Positions 28,801-37,652 of a stretch of 64,000 bases of DNA are shown here, one piece after another. This DNA is from Flavivirga sp. 57AJ16 (lineage in GTDB: Bacteria; Bacteroidota; Bacteroidia; Flavobacteriales; Flavobacteriaceae). The notes below the pieces were generated by a model. The model had not been told where the DNA came from, made no database searches, and was given only the letters and a program-made list of their open reading frames with translations. The DNA is taken from positions 1 through 64,000 of the forward strand of contig NZ_JAQZAT010000008.1 of assembly GCF_028736925.1 (NCBI RefSeq). Direction: 5' to 3'. The stretch's first letter is position 1. Each line of letters opens with the position of its first letter. The position numbers were made by a program, and so were the translations under genes.

Positions 28801-31689
28801 TGTAGTTCTTGTGGCTGGATTAGCTGCTAGTGTAGTAAATGCAGAATCATTTCCATTTAACCAACCTCCCACGGCTATTAATACTTTGACACCTTGAGTA
28901 TGTCCTTGTGTGATAATTTGCTGCATTTTTGCAACACCCTCCATAGTTTGAAGGCTTCCATTACTGTTAGGTATTAAGAAAGAATAGTTAATATGTGTTA
29001 GCTTATCATATTGAATGTTAGAGGCACTACCTTGCCAACTTGGCATATATCCTACTACTTTAAAATTGCTATTTCCTGTACATCCGCCATCATTTGAAAC
29101 ACTTATTGAAATGGCACTAGAAGTGCTTTGTTCGTTATCATTATCTGTAGCTTTGGCTGTTAAAGTATAACTTCCTATAGCAGCATTATTCCAAGTATAA
29201 CTGTATGGACTTGTTAGGTCTTCTCCTAACTTGGTTGTACCGTTATAGAATTCTACTTTAGATACAGATCCGTTACTATCTGATGCATTCACATTAATAG
29301 TGATGCTATTTCCAACAATAATGTTCGTTCCCGAAGTAGGTGATGTTATTGCTACTTGCGGAGCCGTTGTACCGTTGCCGTTACAGGGGCCTATTAATTC
29401 CCAAACACTTTCTCTGTTAGTAACAGGATCATTGTTTTGTGTCCACCAGTTGGCTTTGTATTCATTCCCTTGATAAGATACTATGTCGCCTCCTGTATAT
29501 ACGGTGCCATGTACGTATGCGGGTGCTGTACATGAGCCACCTGTATTATTTACAGTAATAGAAACAGACGAAGAACTTTCACCATTTTTATCATCAAAAG
29601 CTTTAACGGTGATGGTATAGTTTCCTTCAGAAACATTATTCCAGCTATAGGTGTAAGGGGCACTCGTTTTTTCACCTAACAGGATAGTGCCATTATAAAA
29701 TGCCACTTTAGCAATCGTACCATCGCTATCACTTGCAGTAGATGAGATGCTAATATTAGCACCCGAGGTAAATGTGTCTCCAGCTTGTGGAGACGTGATC
29801 GATATGATAGGTAATTGATTACCTCCACTTCCAGTGACTGTTATTGATACTGTTGAGGTAGCTGTGCCTCCTTTATCGTCTGTTGCTTTAGCTTTAATCG
29901 TATAATTGCCAGCAGAAACATTATTCCAGTTATATGTATATGGTGCCGATGTAGCTTCTCCAATTTTAGTATCACCGTTATAAAACGCTACTTTGGTAAC
30001 CGTACCATCACTATCGCTCGCATTTGCTGCTATAGTAATGTTTGAGCCTTCTGCAAATGTGGCACCAGAATTAGGAGAGGTCATTGAAACTGATGGTAAT
30101 ATATTATCAACACCACCACTAGCAAAGACTTCATTTACCTTATTAATTAATGGCGATTTTACGTTGGACCATCTTTTTAATTTGGTTCCGAAAGATTGAA
30201 CAGACCCACTCATTTCTAAGTCCCCATAAACGGTCCAAACAATGGTTCCAGCAAGGTTATTGTCTTTTATATATTGTGCCTTTATTCCTATAGACTCTTC
30301 ATCATCATAGCTTAAAAAGAAATTTCCTTTGGTCATATAAGGAACTTTAGCCTGATCATCCCACTGTCTTGTCCATCCACTTCCTGCTCCAGTTTTTTGT
30401 TTAATAAAGAAATGATTTGGCGTGCCATCATATACTTCTTGTGGCCAGTTTGTATAATCGGCAGCTGTACTTACAGGGCCGTCTGGTTGTATGGTTACAT
30501 TCCTTTTAACCGTAGGCGCATTTAATGCTGCATTTCCATTTGTTACAACACCTCTTCCATAGAAAGGAATTCCAAAATTTATTTTATTGGAAGGGATTCC
30601 CATTGATATCATTTTATTCAATAAAGTTTGCCAGTTAAAATCTGGTGCTTCAGCGCCATCGTATGGATATACAGGTGCATTATGTCCTGCTTTATTGGAC
30701 CACCCACCATTAAAATCGTAGGTCATCATGTTAAAGTAGTCCATAGTATTGGCAAGCTTAGACCAGTTAAACCCTTCTAATTTTTTATAGTCAGCGGCCA
30801 TAGCAGCTGTGATCAATTTATCTGGGCCAATAGCATTCCTAATTTCCTGAACTAAATTTTCAAAATTTGCATAGTCTGCATTTGTGCCTGTAAAATTCAT
30901 TCCAGAAAAAGGCCCTGGATATTCCCAATCCAGATCAATACCATCAAAGCCCATACTGATTAGTTTTTTGCAGTCTTCTATAAAACGAGCTCTTTTAGTA
31001 GCATCTGCAGCCATTTCAGGAAAGTGTTTACACATGCTCCAGCCACCTATGGAAGCCATTACTTTTACGCCATTTTGATGGGCTAATTCTAATAGCCCTT
31101 TTCCCCCACTGCCTACTTTTGGTAGCGGTAATGGTAAAGTACCTTGAAGTCCCCATTCTGGATGGCTCCATGTGTTTCCTCCAACAGTCACTTGATAGCC
31201 AAGTGCTTCGGCTCGTAGTTTTACGGCTTCGCTTATATATTGAATAGGTTCTATTTCACCAAACAGAATATGATAATCCCAACTACTATAAACGTCACTA
31301 AATAGGATGTCTCCAGGTTGTTGTACAGATCCTGATTGGTAAATTTGTTTATTTCTAAGATCTCCACTGTGTAGGGAGCCATCGTTAGCAACTCCAAAAA
31401 AGGAGTAGTTAAGAATGGTATATTTAGAATAATCAATATTAAGTTGTGTTAATGCTCCCTGAGCAGGCACTCCGGCAGTAGGTTGTTTCCAAGCATCCCA
31501 ATTGGTTATATAGCCAATAATTTGCTTGGTATGGTTCGATGTACTAGAGTTGCCTCCAGTGTTTACTTGAGCATTTGTTCTATGATGCTGTAGTAGCAGT
31601 AAGAGGGTAATAAAACACGAGAAAATTTTTAATGTGGTTTTGGTAAAAAGGGCATTCCTATAGAAATACCTATGCATAATTGGTTTCAT
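25867..31689 (-). CDS. Giant secreted chitinase with three GH18 domains, two chitin-binding modules and T9SS tail
   Basis: The protein has 1940 residues. A signal peptide runs to about residue 40. GH18-1 is at about 55-520 (catalytic DGIDLDWE, Glu256); Ig-like repeats at 531-620 and 626-714; a CBM5/12-like chitin-binding module at about 720-769; an Ig-like repeat at 777-865; GH18-2 at about 875-1155 (DGVDMDWE, Glu985); Ig-like repeats at 1161-1250 and 1256-1344; a second CBM5/12-like module at about 1349-1407; an Ig-like repeat at 1414-1501; GH18-3 at about 1510-1840 (DGMDIDFE, Glu1628); and a T9SS type A tail from about 1855. All three catalytic motifs are intact. Known T9SS-exported ChiA of Flavobacterium johnsoniae has two GH18 domains, so a third is notable. 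It would degrade crystalline chitin outside the cell. Confidence 0.93.
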   Translation of the reverse strand: MKPIMHRYFYRNALFTKTTLKIFSCFITLLLLLQHHRTNAQVNTGGNSSTSNHTKQIIGYITNWDAWKQPTAGVPAQGALTQLNIDYSKYTILNYSFFGVANDGSLHSGDLRNKQIYQSGSVQQPGDILFSDVYSSWDYHILFGEIEPIQYISEAVKLRAEALGYQVTVGGNTWSHPEWGLQGTLPLPLPKVGSGGKGLLELAHQNGVKVMASIGGWSMCKHFPEMAADATKRARFIEDCKKLISMGFDGIDLDWEYPGPFSGMNFTGTNADYANFENLVQEIRNAIGPDKLITAAMAADYKKLEGFNWSKLANTMDYFNMMTYDFNGGWSNKAGHNAPVYPYDGAEAPDFNWQTLLNKMISMGIPSNKINFGIPFYGRGVVTNGNAALNAPTVKRNVTIQPDGPVSTAADYTNWPQEVYDGTPNHFFIKQKTGAGSGWTRQWDDQAKVPYMTKGNFFLSYDDEESIGIKAQYIKDNNLAGTIVWTVYGDLEMSGSVQSFGTKLKRWSNVKSPLINKVNEVFASGGVDNILPSVSMTSPNSGATFAEGSNITIAANASDSDGTVTKVAFYNGDTKIGEATSAPYTYNWNNVSAGNYTIKAKATDDKGGTATSTVSITVTGSGGNQLPIISITSPQAGDTFTSGANISISSTASDSDGTIAKVAFYNGTILLGEKTSAPYTYSWNNVSEGNYTITVKAFDDKNGESSSSVSITVNNTGGSCTAPAYVHGTVYTGGDIVSYQGNEYKANWWTQNNDPVTNRESVWELIGPCNGNGTTAPQVAITSPTSGTNIIVGNSITINVNASDSNGSVSKVEFYNGTTKLGEDLTSPYSYTWNNAAIGSYTLTAKATDNDNEQSTSSAISISVSNDGGCTGNSNFKVVGYMPSWQGSASNIQYDKLTHINYSFLIPNSNGSLQTMEGVAKMQQIITQGHTQGVKVLIAVGGWLNGNDSAFTTLAANPATRTTFINNLVNFVNQYNLDGVDMDWEYPREGSEPQNYELLMQELGEAMHSRGKLLTAAVVVSGWNADGILAGVFDDIDFLNIMAYDGPDHSTMAQAEGGLNYWLNRGLPKSKAVLGVPFYSRSQVKSYAELLAMGASANSDSYQGMNYNGIPTIKAKTELALEKGGGIMMWELSNDTNDQATSLLTAINQVAGDPCGENNMPPTVVITSPASGASFTTGSSVTINANASDSDGSLTKVAFYLDNTMVSEDTSSPYTANWTATTGNHTLTAKATDNEGAVTTSSSIAITVTGETGNELPTVSITNPSAGSTYTVGQSVSIAANASDNDGSISKVSFYLGNTMISEDTSPPYTANWTAILGNHSITAIATDNDAATSTSTAVNITVNTESNCDAAQYVDGSAYNTGDVVQNFDKKYECIVGGWCTIGGPYAPGDPDGWAWPNAWKEIGDCTGGDGTFTVSITQPTIGANFTVGESVNIAANANDTAGSVTKVVFYVDGSIIGEDFSAPYNANWIATSGSHTLTAQATNNTNTTADATPVTITVGSINPPGGDLPKRILVGYWHNFINEAGPMKLSEISDKWDVINIAFAVPTTPIGSTMTFTPDPAIYPSVQAFKNDVAVLQSKGKKVLISMGGETGVVGVNTAADAQAFSSSMINIINEYGFDGMDIDFEGQSISLVAGDTDFKNPTSPKVVNLISAFRTIISQFNSDFILSMAPETLFVQGGFSSYGGVTGAYLPIIHALRDNMNYIHVQHYNTGCMLGLDGLCYSSANADFHVAMADLLLQGFPVAGGQQFPALRPDQVAIGLPATSSASGSGYTAPAEVHKALDYIIKGQSFGGRYTLRNPSGYSNFRGLMTWSINWDKAGGFGFSNPHRTYLDALSGLNADLRLSPVSNLTINNVDVRPNPVIGGTMNMTVKASKANTDFNLQIFNTSGIKMLETKSTLKQQGNNLKSFDVSRLQEGLYFYIISLPNEQVHGKVMIKH

Positions 31690-32008
31690 GAGATAAAGAT
31701 TTGGGTTAATTTGATTTTTTGTAATAATTGGGTGTGTGTTTTCATAACATAAGTAGTGTGTTTAGGGGGTTTATATTAAAGTTATTAAGAGGTGTAACTC
31801 GCTTTATATAAGACTATAAAAGGCCAGTTGTTAAGATGGGTTTATTATTAATTTTGGGTAATATTTTCTGATTAAAGAAAAGGATATATAAAATATTTTA
31901 AATTATTATTTAGAGTAGTTAATGCCGAAAACCAATATTTAATAAGGCATTTTATATAAAATAAAAGCTTAGTTTTTTTATGATGTAGTATAATTTAAAG
32001 GTATTATA
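31690..32008 (-). promoter_or_regulatory. 319-bp leader region between the antiterminator gene and the chitinase gene
   Basis: No gene is seen here. On the minus strand the region holds two hairpins: TAGTATAAT/ATTATACTA at 31986-32011, overlapping the upstream stop codon, and AATGCC/GGCATT at about 31920-31952. It is the place to look for the chitinase promoter and for any sequence recruiting the NusG-like protein encoded just before it. Confidence 0.35.
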
Positions 32009-32524
32009 CTACTCGGAAAGCACAGCCAGATGTGATTTGTTTAATTCTGCACTGATGCAGCTTTTTAAGGAGTCTATGCGAACTATAACTTTTTCTTTCC
32101 CTTTATGACCAATAACAAAACAGTCGTATCCAGAAAAGGGACCAAAATTAATTCTTCTCTTTTCACCTATACAAATTTCAAAAGGGGCTAATTGTATATT
32201 GGAAAATTCTCCAACAAAAAGTTTAATGGAGTTTATTTCTACATCTGTGACTAGAGCTGGTTTTCCTTCAATACTAATATATCCATAAACTCCTGTTGTT
32301 TTCAATGCAAATAATTGATCTTTCGGGCTTTTTAAATGAATAAAAAGATATGACTTGAATAAAGGTTTTTCTACACTTTTTTTTCTGTCACTCCATTGTT
32401 TTACCATTTTGTTCATGGGAAGGAAAACATCGAAATTATTTTTTAATGTATTGTATACTTTTTTTTCATAGTTAGATTTGGTATGTATGACATACCAACC
32501 TATTCTAAATTTGGGGCTTTTCAT
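32009..32524 (-). CDS. UpxY/NusG-like specialised transcription antitermination factor
   Basis: This 171-residue protein carries a NusG N-terminal domain: GWYVIHTKSNYEKKVYNTL at the start, FLPMNKMVKQWSDRKKSVEKPLFKSYLFIHL in the middle, then a shorter C-terminal part with FGPFSGYDCFVIGHKGKEKVIVRID resembling a KOW motif. Such paralogues bind RNA polymerase and suppress termination in long operons, often those for surface polysaccharides. Here no capsule cluster follows; the next gene downstream on the same strand is the 5.8-kb chitinase. It may therefore promote that transcript, or be left over from a lost polysaccharide locus. Confidence 0.85.
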   Translation of the reverse strand: MKSPKFRIGWYVIHTKSNYEKKVYNTLKNNFDVFLPMNKMVKQWSDRKKSVEKPLFKSYLFIHLKSPKDQLFALKTTGVYGYISIEGKPALVTDVEINSIKLFVGEFSNIQLAPFEICIGEKRRINFGPFSGYDCFVIGHKGKEKVIVRIDSLKSCISAELNKSHLAVLSE

Positions 32525-32860
32525 AAAAATAAATTTATAAGTAGGAATAAAAGTTTGATTTAACTAAAGTGTTCTTTAATGATTAAGCATAGCTCCGCCA
32601 TTTTAATCACATTGGGTATATGAATAAAAAATTTATTTAGAAATAAAACTGAGAGAAATGTTAATTATAAGTATATCAAGAATACTGCTTATAAATACGA
32701 GAGAAATCTAAATTAAGATTAAATTTACATAATATTTTAATTAAAAAAAAAGAGTAATTAAAAAAAAGAGTAAATTTAATGTGAATTATATAGTTTAACG
32801 AGTTTGATGTAATCAATGTTGTAAATCAAATAGTTGGCATCTGTAAATTTTATAAAAACT

Positions 32861-32890
32861 AATAAGCCCCCTATTTAGAAGGCTTATTTT
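32861..32890. terminator. Hairpin terminator candidate upstream of the antiterminator gene
   Basis: AATAAGCC (32861-32868) pairs with GGCTTATT (32881-32888), and the plus strand continues with T residues. It lies 70 bp beyond the end of the small minus-strand gene at 32965. The 32525-32860 stretch has no gene; it is very AT-rich and has a tandem AAAAAAGAGTAA-type repeat near 32745-32772, probably the promoter region of the antiterminator gene. Confidence 0.5.
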
Positions 32891-32964
32891 GACTATTTCC
32901 CCACAATAAAACTAATAGTCAATTTTTGATTGCTCACAATCAAATGAAAATTTAATGAGCGTAT

Positions 32965-33183
32965 TTACCAAAATTCAATAAATACGCCATGGGAAGTGTT
33001 TTTAAGTGTGACACTAACTGGTATTTCTTCACATAGTTTTGCCAATAGAATTATTTGATGTTTAACCAAAGGTTCATTAACTATGGTTGTTAAACCATCA
33101 AAGTTTCCTTTTTGGGTCTCCGTTTTAAAGATGTCTTTCAAACCTTCTTTAATTCTTTTATGATATTTTTTATTTACAGCCAT
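32965..33183 (-). CDS. Small hypothetical protein, 72 residues
   Basis: A short basic-to-neutral protein (MAVNKKYHKRIKEGLKDIF... ending GVFIEFW), with a helical N-terminal half and beta-like C-terminal half. I do not recognise it. It lies among other small regulator-like genes on the minus strand. Its codon use looks normal and the ATG is the only good start. It may not be a real gene, but it is flanked by clear non-coding DNA and a hairpin follows. Confidence 0.5.
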   Translation of the reverse strand: MAVNKKYHKRIKEGLKDIFKTETQKGNFDGLTTIVNEPLVKHQIILLAKLCEEIPVSVTLKNTSHGVFIEFW

Positions 33184-33373
33184 TTTTAATTAGATAGGTT
33201 TCGGGATTTTATTATGGTATTAGTATTTTTTTAGGGTTCAATACTTAGGATTTGTCTTGTTTCTTTTTTTAAATTTTAATGCCTTATAGGCTGATCTCAA
33301 GGGTGTTTGTCGTTTTGGATATTAAAAATAATAATCAAGCGATCATATATCAAGGAAGCATATAATCTTTATG

Positions 33374-33655
33374 TTATTTATTGTTTTTTAGATTTTTCTT
33401 CAAACGATTGGCCATGACCTTATATTCTTTGGCAACTTCAATAATAGCATTAAAGACCAAGATGTTTTTTGAGATACCTGCCTTTGTATTTCTTACAGTT
33501 TGTGAATCGACTATGACTTTATTAGCACTTAGTTTGTCTATAACCTTACTTGTGTATTCTTTTGGAAGATGCTTGATAAGTAAATCTTCAAGGGCTTTCT
33601 GTTCTTTAAGAATACGGATATCGTATAATGCGTATAATTTGTTTAAATTTGTCAT
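33374..33655 (-). CDS. Small helical protein, possible DNA-binding regulator
   Basis: This 93-residue, lysine-rich, wholly helical protein contains ANKVIVDSQTVRNTKAGISK, which could be a recognition helix followed by a loop, and ends LKKNLKNNK. I recognise no named family with certainty. It is transcribed divergently from the HTH gene at 33767, with 111 AT-rich bases between them, an arrangement typical of paired regulators that control each other. Function is inferred only. Confidence 0.55.
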   Translation of the reverse strand: MTNLNKLYALYDIRILKEQKALEDLLIKHLPKEYTSKVIDKLSANKVIVDSQTVRNTKAGISKNILVFNAIIEVAKEYKVMANRLKKNLKNNK

Positions 33656-33766
33656 ATTTTGTATGTATTTGTGAAATATTGAGTGAAATTACACACAAAT
33701 ATATACAAATAATTAAATAAATTAAAAATATTTTAATTATTAGTATAATTTGTAATTGTTCTAAAT

Positions 33767-34078
33767 ATGTTATTTAAAGAAAAACTAAAACAATTAATAA
33801 AGACAAAATATAGCAGATACGGCGATTTAGCTGATAAATTCGATATGAATTATACGCAATTGTCGCAATATATAAATGGTAAGAAAATATCGATTGATTT
33901 TTTAACTAAAATAATTCAAGAATTTCCAGATGCAGATCTTAATTGGTTATTGAGAAATGACGATGTATTACGTGAACATGTAGAGCCTTACAAGGCAACA
34001 TTGACCAATCAGCAAATTATAGATAAAATAGAAGTATTGTTGGGGGATTTAAAAGAAAGAATAAAAGAAGAAGAGTAA
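33767..34078 (+). CDS. HTH (XRE-like) DNA-binding protein
   Basis: This 103-residue protein has an N-terminal helix-turn-helix of the Cro/CI type: YGDLADKFDMNYTQLSQYINGKKISIDFLTKIIQEFPDADLNWLL, where TQLSQYINGKK is the recognition segment. The C-terminal part is an acidic coiled helix (KIEVLLGDLKERIKEEE) that may dimerise. It is divergent from the 33374 gene. The 300 bp that follow (34079-34376) hold nothing that I can support. Confidence 0.8.
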   Translation: MLFKEKLKQLIKTKYSRYGDLADKFDMNYTQLSQYINGKKISIDFLTKIIQEFPDADLNWLLRNDDVLREHVEPYKATLTNQQIIDKIEVLLGDLKERIKEEE

Positions 34079-34376
34079 TATTTATCTTTTTGTATTATTG
34101 CTGTCCGATAAAAACTATAGACTATAATTAGAAGCCCATCAATAATAGTAAAAGTAAAAGCATTACAGATTAGACACCTTGCTTTAAATACCAGTAAAAA
34201 CAAACAAGAAATATTTAGGTTTCAGAAAGTAAAACAATAGAGGTGTCTTTGTTTGTCAGTTAGTAACAATCAAGTCTTTGTTCTTGGTTCAAATAGCGAA
34301 GCGGTCTTACGTCTTTAGTCGGACACTAATGGTTTTGTATTTAAATATAACCATGTTTTTCTTCATATAAACTCAT

Positions 34377-35660
34377 TTAAAGACATTCCAAAATCCTTTC
34401 CAAAGCCATACCCCTGGAACCTTTAATAAGTATGGTAGTGTTCTCTATTTTAGAGCTGCCAAACCAATCCTTAAAATCATCAAATGACCTAAATTGTTTT
34501 GTTGTGTTTGGTTTTGTTTGTGTTTTAAAAAAGTTTTCACCAATGAGAATAACCTGATCTATATTTAAGGATGCTGCTAGATCGGTAATATTTTGGTGCT
34601 CTTTATTTGTGTCTTTTCCCAGTTCGAACATATCCCCAATAAAGGCTATCTTTTTTGTACTTAGTTGCTTTTCAAAATTTAATAAAGCAGCTCGCATACT
34701 TGTCGGGTTTGCGTTGTAAGCGTCTAAAATGATCTTGTTAGTATCTTTCTGTATAATTTGTGAACGGTTATTGTTGGGTGTATAATTTTCGATAGCGTTT
34801 TTTATATCTTTATTTTCAACTTTAAAATAATGGCCAATAGCAATGGCAGCTGCGATGTTATTAAAGTTATAATCGCCAAGAAGCTGACTTTCTATTTCTA
34901 GTTTATTGTACTGGGATTTTACAAAGGGGAGCGCATTAATGAAATCGATATTTATATCAAAATCACGATTTTTTTTACTAAATACAAATCGATTTGCGTT
35001 TTTTGTTTTTTCAATTTGGATACTATCATCGCCATTTACAAAAATGGTTTTGCCGTGGTTAATCAGGAAATCGTACATTTCACTTTTCCCTTTAATAACC
35101 CCTTCAATGCTTCCAAAACCTTCTAAATGTGCTTTTCCAAAATTAGTTATATAACCATAGTCTGGTTTGGCTATGTCGCAAAGGAATTCAATTTCTTTTT
35201 GATGGTTTGCACCCATTTCTACAATCCCAATTTGGGTATTGTTTGTCATAGATAACAATGTTAATGGCACGCCGATATGGTTGTTTAAATTCCCAACAGT
35301 AGCCGTGGTTTTATATTTTTGGGATAATGTTGCATTAATTAATTCCTTAGTGGTTGTTTTGCCATTACTACCCGTTAACGCTATTATAGGAATGCTTAAA
35401 TATACTCTATGGTGAGAAGCCAATTTTTGCAATGTTTCCAGAACATTTTTAACCAAAATGGTTTTATCGGATGTATTAAAAGGGGCTTCATCAACAACGG
35501 CATATTTTGCGCCATTTTTTAAAGCGAGCTCTGCATAGGCATTTCCATTAAAATTTTCGCCTTTAAGAGCGAAAAACAAATCGTTTTTTTTAATCTTTCT
35601 TGTGTCGGTACATACCGAATTACATTCTAAAAAAAGCGTGTGTAATTGTTCTATTTTCAA
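34377..35660 (-). CDS. murF: UDP-N-acetylmuramoyl-tripeptide--D-alanyl-D-alanine ligase MurF
   Basis: This 427-residue cytoplasmic Mur ligase adds D-Ala-D-Ala to the UDP-MurNAc tripeptide, the last cytoplasmic step of peptidoglycan precursor synthesis. The N-terminal substrate-binding domain has CTDTRKIKKNDLFFALKGENFNGN; the ATP site is ALTGSNGKTTTKELINATL; the central domain has TVGNLNNHIGVPLTLL, EMGANHQKEI and GKAHLEGFGS; and the C-terminal domain has LDAYNANPTSMRAAL and FIGDMFELG. The length is slightly below that of proteobacterial MurF and usual for Bacteroidota. It follows gldJ on the same strand, as seen in other flavobacteria, separated by a terminator. Confidence 0.95.
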   Translation of the reverse strand: MKIEQLHTLFLECNSVCTDTRKIKKNDLFFALKGENFNGNAYAELALKNGAKYAVVDEAPFNTSDKTILVKNVLETLQKLASHHRVYLSIPIIALTGSNGKTTTKELINATLSQKYKTTATVGNLNNHIGVPLTLLSMTNNTQIGIVEMGANHQKEIEFLCDIAKPDYGYITNFGKAHLEGFGSIEGVIKGKSEMYDFLINHGKTIFVNGDDSIQIEKTKNANRFVFSKKNRDFDINIDFINALPFVKSQYNKLEIESQLLGDYNFNNIAAAIAIGHYFKVENKDIKNAIENYTPNNNRSQIIQKDTNKIILDAYNANPTSMRAALLNFEKQLSTKKIAFIGDMFELGKDTNKEHQNITDLAASLNIDQVILIGENFFKTQTKPNTTKQFRSFDDFKDWFGSSKIENTTILIKGSRGMALERILECL

Positions 35661-35701
35661 CAGGTAGAATTCTTTTAAGTTTACAAAATTAAATGTATAA
35701 A

Positions 35702-35729
35702 AAAAGTCCTAACATTTGCTAGGACTTTT
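35702..35729 (-). terminator. Intrinsic terminator between gldJ and murF
   Basis: AAAAGTCCTA (35702-35711) and TAGGACTTTT (35720-35729) form a stem with an 8-base loop, and on the minus strand it is followed by a T-run. It would end the gldJ transcript, so murF should have another promoter or depend on read-through. Confidence 0.75.
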
Positions 35730-35753
35730 AATAATATTATAAATAATAGGATA

Positions 35754-37460
35754 TTAATTCTTTGTTTTGTTTTTGTTTTTGGATTTTGAACCTACACGGG
35801 ACATCGCACATCTAAACCCAATATAATCAGTAGCCATATCTTGTGGGAAGTAACGTCTTTGAGCTGGATCTAGCCAATACTCTCTATCTTTCCAAGATCC
35901 TCCTTTGTAAACCCTAACTTCGTCATTAATTAAAGAAGTTCTGTTATTACCTTTATCATATTCTCTAATAATGTTTCCTAAAGAATCTCTAGAGATTCTA
36001 TGTTTAGGGGAGTTATACATTTTTCTGGTATCAGAATCTTGTTTTTCATCACCTTTACCTTCACCTTCATAGTCATTAAAACTTTCATAATAACGGGAAG
36101 AGCGTTTGTCACCATCTCTAAAGTTTACCTCATTACTTCTATCAAAGTTAGTACGCAAGTATGTCTCGTTTTCGTCAATCGGGACTTGTTTTATTTCACC
36201 AGGTAAATTTCTAGCGATCACTTTTCCGTTTGGTAAAGTATCGTATACAATATCATCTGCAGTAACAACTTTTACTGTACCATCAGGATTTAAAGCATTC
36301 TTGGTGTAAACATTACCACGATAATAGTTAAAGTCGTTAAAATCATCATCTATTATAGGTCTGTAAACATCAGCAACCCATTCGGCAACATTACCGGCCA
36401 TATCATATAATCCAAAATCATTAGGGTCGTATGATTTAACAGCATTTGTAATATCTGCTCCATCATCAGACCAACCTGCAATACCACCATAATCGCCTTT
36501 TCCTTGCTTAAAATTGGCTAATTGATCACCACGAATTTTACGTTTGTCAGAACGTGTATATTGTCCGTCCCATGGATATTTTTTACGTCCACGATATAGG
36601 TTGTAATTTCTAATTTCGCTTAATCCTAAGGCGGCATATTCCCACTCAGTTTCGGTTGGAAGCCTATATTTTGGTGAAATTATTCCAGTTTCACGAGTGG
36701 CATAAATATTAGATTCATTACCATCGGCATCTACTCTAGCATATCTTTTATTACGACCTCCTTCGGCATTAATAATTTCTTCATTACCACCATACGTTAG
36801 GGTAGGGGCATTAATATAGGTGTCTGTATTAAATGTTGATTCTGCATTAACATCGGTGATTTTTGCATCACGTTTTAAGTAACCTGCTTTTTCCAAGTTG
36901 TATTCATTAACACGATCTGATCTCCAATTTGCAAATTCAACGGCTTGAATCCAACTTACACCAACAACAGGATATTCTCCATAACCTGGATGACGTAGAT
37001 AATTGTTTGTCATGACTTCGTTGAAACCTAATCGGTTTCTCCAAACCAATGTGTCTGGTAAAGCGCCATTATAGATGGCTCTAAAATTTTCCTCAGATGG
37101 TGGGTAAACTCTTTTAATCCAATCTAAATACTCCATATACATGGCGTTGGTAACCTCTGTTTCGTCCATGTAAAAAGATTGTACATGTTGCTGAGTTGGA
37201 CTATTGTTCCAATCGTGCATCACATCATCTTGAACACGCCCTTTAGTAAAAGTGCCTCCCTCAACAAATACAAGTCCAGGAGATGTTTCCTGTTCCCTGA
37301 AATCTGTATTGTACTGAAAACCACCTTCCCTGGAGTTAATCTGCCAGCCTGTAGCTCTTGAACTATTCTTTGAACTCGAAGATTTCTTACAACTAGTTGA
37401 AGCCATAGTTAGAGCTAAAACTAATAAGATCTTGAATGCTACTACTTTTTTCATATCCAT
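35754..37460 (-). CDS. gldJ: Gliding motility lipoprotein GldJ
   Basis: This 568-residue protein has a lipoprotein signal with the Cys in ASTSC (about residue 24) and a formylglycine-generating-enzyme-like (FGE-sulfatase) domain: FVEGGTFTKGR, FYMDETEVTNAMYMEYL, PVVGVSWIQAVEFANWRS, YRLPTETEWEYAALG, YDMAGNVAEWVADVYRP and VYKGGSWKDREYWLDPAQRRY. GldJ is needed for gliding and stabilises T9SS core proteins such as GldK. Its place beside porU and porV, transcribed divergently, is the usual flavobacterial order. Confidence 0.93.
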   Translation of the reverse strand: MDMKKVVAFKILLVLALTMASTSCKKSSSSKNSSRATGWQINSREGGFQYNTDFREQETSPGLVFVEGGTFTKGRVQDDVMHDWNNSPTQQHVQSFYMDETEVTNAMYMEYLDWIKRVYPPSEENFRAIYNGALPDTLVWRNRLGFNEVMTNNYLRHPGYGEYPVVGVSWIQAVEFANWRSDRVNEYNLEKAGYLKRDAKITDVNAESTFNTDTYINAPTLTYGGNEEIINAEGGRNKRYARVDADGNESNIYATRETGIISPKYRLPTETEWEYAALGLSEIRNYNLYRGRKKYPWDGQYTRSDKRKIRGDQLANFKQGKGDYGGIAGWSDDGADITNAVKSYDPNDFGLYDMAGNVAEWVADVYRPIIDDDFNDFNYYRGNVYTKNALNPDGTVKVVTADDIVYDTLPNGKVIARNLPGEIKQVPIDENETYLRTNFDRSNEVNFRDGDKRSSRYYESFNDYEGEGKGDEKQDSDTRKMYNSPKHRISRDSLGNIIREYDKGNNRTSLINDEVRVYKGGSWKDREYWLDPAQRRYFPQDMATDYIGFRCAMSRVGSKSKNKNKTKN

Positions 37461-37652
37461 ACTTTTAAGTAAGCTAAATAATATTTTGGTGCTGCAATAT
37501 AAGAATTAAACCTAATAACACAAGCTCTTTTTTACATTTTAGCCAAAAAAAAGTGTATTTCACCCTATTTTTTTGACATTACAACGATGATTTTGTTGTT
37601 TTTCACGGTTGTTTTGTGATGTATTAACGCATGTTTTACTAATTTATTATTG

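Noticed and set aside
32009-32524. Housekeeping NusG
   Set aside because: The sequence has the long UpxY-type middle (QWSDRKKSVEKPLFKSYLF) and lacks the usual secE/rplK neighbours, so it is a specialised paralogue.
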